Part shown: piece by piece, positions 16,429-21,050 of the stretch | Numbering within the stretch: the first letter of the stretch is position 1 | Layout: every line of letters begins with the position of its first letter | Assembly: GCA_964343305.1 (NCBI GenBank) | Contig: CAYFJO010000173.1 | Location: 1 to 21,050 of the forward strand | Source of the DNA: CAYFJO01 sp964343305 | GTDB taxonomy: Bacteria; Planctomycetota; Planctomycetia; Pirellulales; Pirellulaceae | Direction: 5' to 3' | Length of the DNA stretch: 21,050 nucleotides | Made by a program: the position numbers and the translations under genes | Notes under the pieces: generated by a model | What the model was told of the DNA's origin: nothing | Database searches by the model: none | What the model saw: the letters and a program-made list of their open reading frames with translations, nothing else

Positions 16429-16445
16429 TCGGTCTCGAAGACCGA
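16429..16445 (-). terminator. hairpin just after the esterase gene, possible terminator
   Basis: TCGGTC (16429-16434) pairs with GACCGA (16440-16445); counting the next T-A pair the stem is 7 bp with a 3-nt loop. On the minus strand it begins 12 nt after the esterase stop codon. There is no T-run after the stem, so it is not a classic Rho-independent terminator; it may instead protect the 3' end of the transcript. Confidence 0.35.
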
Positions 16446-16457
16446 TTCCGAATAGCC

Positions 16458-17246
16458 CTACTTTTCATTCTTTATTCGTGATTGCGCGAACAGCCAAGTC
16501 AAGAAATCTGATTCCTTATCACATCGGTTGCTGCTGAATAGCGTCGTTCCATTGTCGGCCCCCTCAATCATCTTGCCGGACACACCGTGGTTGTCGCCAT
16601 GCCAGATCGTGAACTTCATATTGCCGCCTAGTCGTTTCATTTCGTCAAACACTTTCTGGTCTTTCTCAATCGGGCAGGCGCCGTCTTTGTCGCCGTGAAA
16701 TGCCCAGATTGGCAGATTCTTGATCTTCGCCGGATCGATGAATTCTTCCGTTCTCCTTAGACCGCTTCCGGCCGATGGCGCGGCTGCCGCGAAATAATTG
16801 GGGGCGAGCTGTATGAAGATATATGTTCCATGACCGCCCATCGAATGTCCCATGATATAGATGCGATCCATGTCGACCGACGGCAGAGTCTTGATGAGTG
16901 CTTTGATCTTTTCGAAATGGTTGGCATTCCATAGTTCAGCGGCCTGCGGCGCAACCACATAGCAAGGAAAGTCTCTTCGCCGTGGTTTCTCAGTCAACTG
17001 CCGGTTCCAGTCCTTCAGTTGCTTGTCGTTGTTCGTTCCCTTGCCGCCTGCGCCGTGCAGCGACACGATCAACGGATAGTTCTTATTCGAGTCAAATCCC
17101 AGCGGCTTCATCACTCGAACTGGCATTCCCCCGAACAACTGGCGTTCATAAAGAGCTTGCCAACGTTGCTGCGCATTCGCCGCGATCGGAGTACTCGTGA
17201 TGCAAATAGTCACAACTGCGAAAAGCATCTGCATGTTTCGATTCAC
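16458..17246 (-). CDS. secreted alpha/beta-hydrolase (esterase or predicted peptidase)
   Basis: A 262-residue protein from GTG-17246. This start is chosen because GGAG lies about 10 nt upstream and a signal peptide follows (MQMLFAVVTICITSTPIAANA, cleavage before QQ); the ATG at 17234 is an alternative. The catalytic elements of the alpha/beta-hydrolase fold are all visible: oxyanion HGAGG (His-64 to Gly-68), nucleophile elbow GHSMGG with Ser-135, Asp-188 in HGDKDGACP, and His-220 in GDNHG. The layout matches the poly(3-hydroxybutyrate) depolymerase/feruloyl esterase-like and predicted peptidase (COG4099-type) group, which cleaves ester bonds in the periplasm or outside the cell. Substrate cannot be fixed; two sulfatase genes on the same strand upstream suggest deacylation of a sulfated polysaccharide. 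It lies 143 nt downstream of the nearer sulfatase gene. Confidence 0.85.
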   Translation of the reverse strand: MNRNMQMLFAVVTICITSTPIAANAQQRWQALYERQLFGGMPVRVMKPLGFDSNKNYPLIVSLHGAGGKGTNNDKQLKDWNRQLTEKPRRRDFPCYVVAPQAAELWNANHFEKIKALIKTLPSVDMDRIYIMGHSMGGHGTYIFIQLAPNYFAAAAPSAGSGLRRTEEFIDPAKIKNLPIWAFHGDKDGACPIEKDQKVFDEMKRLGGNMKFTIWHGDNHGVSGKMIEGADNGTTLFSSNRCDKESDFLTWLFAQSRIKNEK

Positions 17247-17283
17247 GATCTGTTTACTCCGTTTTACTGTACGTGAAGCAATC

Positions 17284-17309
17284 GACGCATCTACGAAGAG
17301 ACATGCGTC
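17284..17309. other. inverted repeat between sulfatase and esterase genes
   Basis: GACGCAT (17284-17290) and ATGCGTC (17303-17309) are perfect complements with a 12-nt loop. On the minus strand the repeat is about 80 nt after the sulfatase stop and about 38 nt before the esterase start, a position suited to a transcription terminator, an RNA-processing site or an operator. No T-run follows it. Confidence 0.4.
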
Positions 17310-17389
17310 ACGGCGAGTCTTCGTTGAAGTGTCACTTTTGCAATTCCACATTGGGGTTCATTTGCGAGGACAGCGCCAACTATTCGCGT

Positions 17390-19378
17390 TTACGGTCCCG
17401 GCCAGTTCAGCAGAGTTTTTCCCAAGGCATCACTGAGGCGAAGTTCACGAATTGACGCTTTTCCCGTTCCTTTGCTGACGTCCAGCCTCAATTGCTGAAT
17501 GGATTTTGACGTCGGCAATTCAATCGCTACGTCCTGCCAGTTGCCATCCGCTTTTACATCGAAGGCGATTCGAGTTCCTCGCGGAAGAGTCGTCTTGGCA
17601 TCCGTGGTAAAGAAAAGTTCTCCGCCGTCGGCACTTCCACCATTGAGGCGAAAGGTTACTCGATATGGTCCGGCTGGTAGCCTGTTGCGACGCAGGTCCA
17701 TCGCAATACCTGGATCGTCGCCCGTAAAGACCAGTCGCAACTCTCCGTCGACAACGCTGAGCTTCGTGTTCTTCCGCGCGCGAATAGGCTTGCTGTTTTT
17801 TTGGGGCGGCAACGAATCGAAATTGGTCCATTGCGGGTGGCGATGTACCGGTTTCGCCTGGGTTGCCGCAGCGTAGTCGTTCGGTTGACCGTGCAAAACG
17901 TCACGCGTCATGCGAGTCCACTGATCGACCATCGCTTTCAGACGCTCTGGTTCCTTGTCGGCAAGATTGTTCAGCTCCGTGCGATCTTCGGCGACGTTGT
18001 ATAGCTCCCAGGCTTCGCGACGAAAGCTAACGGCCTTCCAATCCCCCTCTCGCAGTCCTCGGTCGGTGGAAAACAGCAGGTGGATCGGTTGATCGCGCCG
18101 GAGCGACTCACCTCGAAACACAGGAGACAAAGAGATTCCCGAAACAGGTCGTAGGTCTCGCTCCGGCCATTCGGTGGGGATCTTACTTCCGGTGACATCG
18201 GCGAGCGTCGGAAGAATGTCGATTAGGTGCGAGGGTTGATCGTTGATGCTGCCGGGTTTCGTTTTCAGGCCTGCTGGCCAATGGATTATTGCGGGCGTGG
18301 AAATGCCGCCTTCGAATTGATTTTGCTTGTAGTAGCGAAACGGCGTATTGCGTGCCCATGCCCAGCCCGTGGAATCCGCCAGCGAAATGTCGCCATTGGT
18401 CGGCTCAACATCCAACAACGGGCGCCGGCGATCGTACGGACAGGCTCCGTTGTCTGAAACGAACAAAATCAGCGTGTTCTCGAATTCATCGTGAGCCTTC
18501 AGGTCGTCAATCAGCCGTCCGACTTCCTGATCCACGCGATCGATCATTGCGGCCAGCGTTGTCATTCTGTTCGCTTCGTACTTCTGTCGCCACCGCTCCA
18601 TGTCTTTCCACGCAGGAATGTGCTCTGGACGCGGACTGGGCTTCAGCGACTTCGGCAGCAACCCAATTTCCTTCTGCCGAGCAGCCCGCGTGGCACGGAC
18701 AACATCCCAGCCTGCGTCATACCGTCCTTTGTACTTCGCGTAATCTTTCGGCAGTGCATGCAGCGGTGCATGCGGAGCATTAAAGGCAACGTACAGATAC
18801 CACGGCTGTTTTTCTGCGCGGGCTTCGGACAGAAACTTCAACGCATAATCGACATCAGCCACGGTTGTGTAAAATCCACTGTCCGGAACCTGCCAGGGCT
18901 GCCCGTTCAGGCGAAACGTCTTGTCGCCCTTGAAGAAATTGCAAGCGCCGCTAAGGTGACCGAAGTAACGATGGAACCCGAAGTCAGTCGGCTCTTTTCG
19001 CAAATGCCACTTACCGGTCATCGCGGTGAAGTAGCCCGACTCTCGCAGTACTTCCGCGGAAGTTACAGCGCGACTCATCGAGCTATTACCGGCGGCGAGG
19101 CAGTACTGACCCGTCAGCAGAGATACTCGCGAAGAATGACATTTGGCCGTGTTATAAAACTGCGAAAACCGCAGCCCTTTCGACGCGAGTGCATCAAGCC
19201 TCGGTGTTTCAATTTCACTGCCATAACAGCCCAGATCTGAGTAACCCATGTCGTCGACCATGATCACGACAATGTTGGGACGATCCGCCGCATCGACTGA
19301 CGTTGTCAGAAAACGTGCAAGGAGAATAAGGCTGAAAATCGACCGAAGGACCATGTTGATGGAAGTGTGACGGTTCAT
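17390..19378 (-). CDS. exported sulfatase, formylglycine type, with C-terminal beta domain
   Basis: A 662-residue sulfatase from ATG-19378, where a signal peptide begins (hydrophobic run MVLRSIFSLILLARFLT, cleavage near DAA); an upstream in-frame ATG at 19423 would add 15 residues before the signal. Metal and active-site motifs: VDDMG (Asp-42, Asp-43), CHSSRVSLLTG with Cys-80 as the residue to be oxidised to formylglycine and Arg-84, TGKWH (121-125) and SDNG (308-311). The motif has Ser where the usual C-x-P-S-R has Pro. The core ends near residue 500; a further domain of about 120 residues from 540 on is rich in beta-type sequence (GELRLVFTGDDPGIAMDL ... ASIRELRLSD) and resembles a carbohydrate-binding or lectin-like sandwich. 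The enzyme hydrolyses sulfate esters outside the cytoplasm. It lies 155 nt downstream of the second sulfatase gene on the same strand. Confidence 0.93.
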   Translation of the reverse strand: MNRHTSINMVLRSIFSLILLARFLTTSVDAADRPNIVVIMVDDMGYSDLGCYGSEIETPRLDALASKGLRFSQFYNTAKCHSSRVSLLTGQYCLAAGNSSMSRAVTSAEVLRESGYFTAMTGKWHLRKEPTDFGFHRYFGHLSGACNFFKGDKTFRLNGQPWQVPDSGFYTTVADVDYALKFLSEARAEKQPWYLYVAFNAPHAPLHALPKDYAKYKGRYDAGWDVVRATRAARQKEIGLLPKSLKPSPRPEHIPAWKDMERWRQKYEANRMTTLAAMIDRVDQEVGRLIDDLKAHDEFENTLILFVSDNGACPYDRRRPLLDVEPTNGDISLADSTGWAWARNTPFRYYKQNQFEGGISTPAIIHWPAGLKTKPGSINDQPSHLIDILPTLADVTGSKIPTEWPERDLRPVSGISLSPVFRGESLRRDQPIHLLFSTDRGLREGDWKAVSFRREAWELYNVAEDRTELNNLADKEPERLKAMVDQWTRMTRDVLHGQPNDYAAATQAKPVHRHPQWTNFDSLPPQKNSKPIRARKNTKLSVVDGELRLVFTGDDPGIAMDLRRNRLPAGPYRVTFRLNGGSADGGELFFTTDAKTTLPRGTRIAFDVKADGNWQDVAIELPTSKSIQQLRLDVSKGTGKASIRELRLSDALGKTLLNWPGP

Positions 19379-19533
19379 TGCTTCTTTTCTCGGCACGAGT
19401 GCAAGGATTATGACAGAGACCACTTTATCGATTATTGATCGATGGCTTTTGGTTTCAACCCAGCAAAGTCCCCATCGGAATTGACACCGGCCTCATTCGT
19501 TTGATGTTGTTCAATGTCTTCTTCTGCACGCAG

Positions 19534-21000
19534 CTATCGGGGACGCCGTTTGCGACCAGGTAGTTCGTAGGTCGGGCCAGGTGGTTCGTGATGAGCAGGA
19601 ATCCCTTTGCGCATCTTCTTCTTTACTTCTGCATATTTCGAAACATTTGCTAAGTTGTGCCACTCCCACTTATCCTTCTCGTGGTCGTACAACTCCTCGG
19701 TCCCGTCGACGTAAACGATGTATCTGTACCGTTCGGATCGAATGCCGTAATTCTTGTAGCCAAAAACGGTCAGCGATGTCTTGTTCCATGCGGCCGACGG
19801 GTCGCGCATCAAGACGGTGAGGTCGTTTCCTTCAAGTTGTCCTTCAGGCGGCTTGCAGCCAGCCAGGGAGGCAAGCGTCGGATAGATGTCCAGCAGGTTC
19901 ACTGGTTTGGCGCTGGTCGAACCTGGATTCGTCACTCCCGGCGCGACCCAGACTAGATTGACTCTCGTGGCCCTTTCCCAGAGCGAGTATTTCGTCCAAC
20001 GCTCTTTCTCGCCAAGCTGATAACCATGGTCGCTCCACAACACGATGATGGTGTTGTCTGCGTACTTTGATTTTTCAAGCGCCCCGACAATCTGGCCAAC
20101 CAGGTCATCCGTCATGGCCGTACACGCCAGGTAAGCCTGAATCGCGTGCTTCCATTGACCGGCGCCTCTGATCTTCTTAAGCCACGGATTGTGCGCCATC
20201 TTTGAATGGGCCCTGGGCACATCATCCAGATCATTTTCTCTGTAACCTTCTGGAAGCTCTATTTCATCCAGAGGGAACCTGTCGAAATACTTCTGCAGCG
20301 TGTAATTGGGAAGGTGCGGCTCAAAGATACCGGCGCCCAAAAAGAACGGTTCTTTAAGTTCACCGCCAAGCAGTTTTTTTTCTGCCCACTTCGCGGTTTT
20401 CCCATCGCAGGTATCCTCGATGGTGATGTCCGGATGGTATGGCCCCCAGTCGTTCGGTCTGCCCATGCTTTTTATGCCGCTCAAGGGCAGCGGTCTGGAA
20501 AACTTGAACTTCCAGGGCGGAAGATCCTGCGTCTTGCTCGGGTAGTACTCATCAAATCCTCGCCCTTTGACTTCGTTGTTGAAGTGATAGCCGTGAAAGA
20601 GCTTTCCGGCTCCGCAAACGTAGTAACCGTTCTGCTGAAAGAACTCCGGTAGAAGCACTGAGTTGTTCAGTATTGGATTATGGATGAGCGAACTTCGATT
20701 GATGTAGTTCCCCGACGTCGACGGCTTGATCCCGCTCATGATGGCAGACCTTGAAGGACCGCAAGCGGGAGCCGCGCAATGCGCATTCGTAAAGAGCACT
20801 CCTTTCGAAGCCAGACTGTCCATGTGAGGCGTCCGAGCCTGGGGATTGCCCTTCAGCATACCGTTCCAGTCATTCAGATCATCGATTGCGATGAACAACA
20901 CGTTGGGCTGCTGTTTTGTCTGTTCGGCTCCGTGCGACGCCGTTGCGCAAAGCAACAGAATTGAAATGGCGACAATCTGTGATGGCATATCTGTATTCAT
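19534..21000 (-). CDS. exported iduronate-2-sulfatase-like sulfatase
   Basis: A 488-residue sulfatase with a signal peptide (hydrophobic SQIVAISILLLCATASHG, cleavage near residue 24) from ATG-21000; ATG at residue 5 is an alternative start and no strong ribosome-binding site is seen. Motifs: IAIDDLNDW (Asp-40, Asp-41), CGPSRSAIMSG with Cys-80 and Arg-84 as the classic C-x-P-S-R formylglycine site, GAGKLFHGYH, and WSDHGYQLGEKERWTKYSLWE. The DDLNDW and DHGYQLGE signatures place it close to iduronate-2-sulfatase-type enzymes (family S1_7-like); planctomycetes encode many of these and most act on algal or animal sulfated glycans. An FGE-type sulfatase-modifying enzyme is needed for activity but is not encoded in the window. 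The upstream region (21001-21050) shows no clear promoter. Confidence 0.93.
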   Translation of the reverse strand: MNTDMPSQIVAISILLLCATASHGAEQTKQQPNVLFIAIDDLNDWNGMLKGNPQARTPHMDSLASKGVLFTNAHCAAPACGPSRSAIMSGIKPSTSGNYINRSSLIHNPILNNSVLLPEFFQQNGYYVCGAGKLFHGYHFNNEVKGRGFDEYYPSKTQDLPPWKFKFSRPLPLSGIKSMGRPNDWGPYHPDITIEDTCDGKTAKWAEKKLLGGELKEPFFLGAGIFEPHLPNYTLQKYFDRFPLDEIELPEGYRENDLDDVPRAHSKMAHNPWLKKIRGAGQWKHAIQAYLACTAMTDDLVGQIVGALEKSKYADNTIIVLWSDHGYQLGEKERWTKYSLWERATRVNLVWVAPGVTNPGSTSAKPVNLLDIYPTLASLAGCKPPEGQLEGNDLTVLMRDPSAAWNKTSLTVFGYKNYGIRSERYRYIVYVDGTEELYDHEKDKWEWHNLANVSKYAEVKKKMRKGIPAHHEPPGPTYELPGRKRRPR

Positions 21001-21050
21001 CGTGATCTTAAATCTGGCTTGGGTGTGTAGTTGCCTTTTTGGTCTGCCTG

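Larger units (their letters stand above)
15141..16457. other. 1.3-kb gene-poor region
   Basis: The largest spacer of the window, between the 5' end of the A2M-like gene and the 3' end of the esterase gene. The left part (15240-15900) contains only short frames without start signals; an 89-codon minus-strand frame at 15349-15618 has no ribosome-binding site and no recognisable product. The right part (15917-16445) is dominated by perfect inverted repeats, listed separately, and one copy of the dispersed repeat. Confidence 0.5.

Noticed and set aside
4327..16445. The same 6-bp stem TCGGTC-N5-GACCGA occurs at 4327-4343 and 16429-16445.
   Set aside because: Loops and flanks differ, and a 12-base pattern with a free loop can arise by chance in this composition; not enough for a repeat family.
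1..21050. CRISPR arrays, tRNA or rRNA genes, prophage, intact insertion sequences.
   Set aside because: No regularly spaced direct repeats, no cloverleaf or rRNA signatures, and no phage structural genes were seen; the only mobile trace is the IS110 fragment.

Overview
The window looks like a piece of a planctomycete chromosome (Pirellula/Rhodopirellula-like). This is an inference from gene content: two exported formylglycine-type sulfatases, an exported WD40 protein, a giant exported alpha-2-macroglobulin (A2M)-like protein with TPR segments, several secreted proteins with no recognisable family, weak Shine-Dalgarno signals and long gene-poor spacers. No rRNA, tRNA, CRISPR array or intact mobile element was seen.

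Layout. 1-457 is gene-free apart from one copy of a dispersed palindromic repeat. 458-1684 (-) is an exported HEAT-like hypothetical protein. 1685-2110 is gene-free and holds a hairpin and a diverged repeat copy. 2111-4150 (-) is a WD40 protein with a possible lipoprotein signal. 4236-4890 is gene-poor and contains the 5' scar of an IS110-family insertion sequence: a leader stem-loop, a perfect AGGAGG and the first 25 transposase codons, then a stop. 4891-5352 (+) is a stand-alone CopZ-N-like Zn/[2Fe-2S] protein, overlapped by ATGA with a possible 64-residue Cys-rich ORF (5349-5543). 5608-6678 (+) is an exported protein of unknown family, convergent with a short DksA/TraR-type zinc-finger protein (6700-7038, -). 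The DksA-like gene lies 44 nt downstream of the 8-kb A2M-like gene (7083-15140, -), which fills more than a third of the window. 15141-16457 is about 1.3 kb without a convincing gene, but its right half (15917-16445) is unusually rich in perfect stem-loops. The right end carries three minus-strand secreted hydrolases: an alpha/beta-hydrolase esterase or peptidase (16458-17246), a sulfatase with a C-terminal beta-sandwich-like extension (17390-19378) and an iduronate-2-sulfatase-like enzyme (19534-21000).

How the parts may work together. The right-hand trio fits periplasmic or extracellular breakdown of sulfated, esterified polysaccharides, a known planctomycete lifestyle; whether the three are co-transcribed is not shown. 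The A2M-like protein would act in the periplasm or at the cell surface, but it lacks the Cys-x-Glu-Gln thioester, so any protease trapping would be non-covalent. The CopZ-like gene next to an IS scar suggests an acquired metal-handling island.

Best leads for something undescribed: (1) the stem-loop cluster at 15.9-16.45 kb, including two mutually exclusive hairpins; (2) the A2M-like protein whose C-terminus repeats its TPR plus MG-like N-terminal module; (3) the Cys-rich ORF with HNH-like Cys/His spacing, apparently coupled to the CopZ-like gene; (4) the IS110 leader remnant, which may preserve part of a bridge-RNA region.
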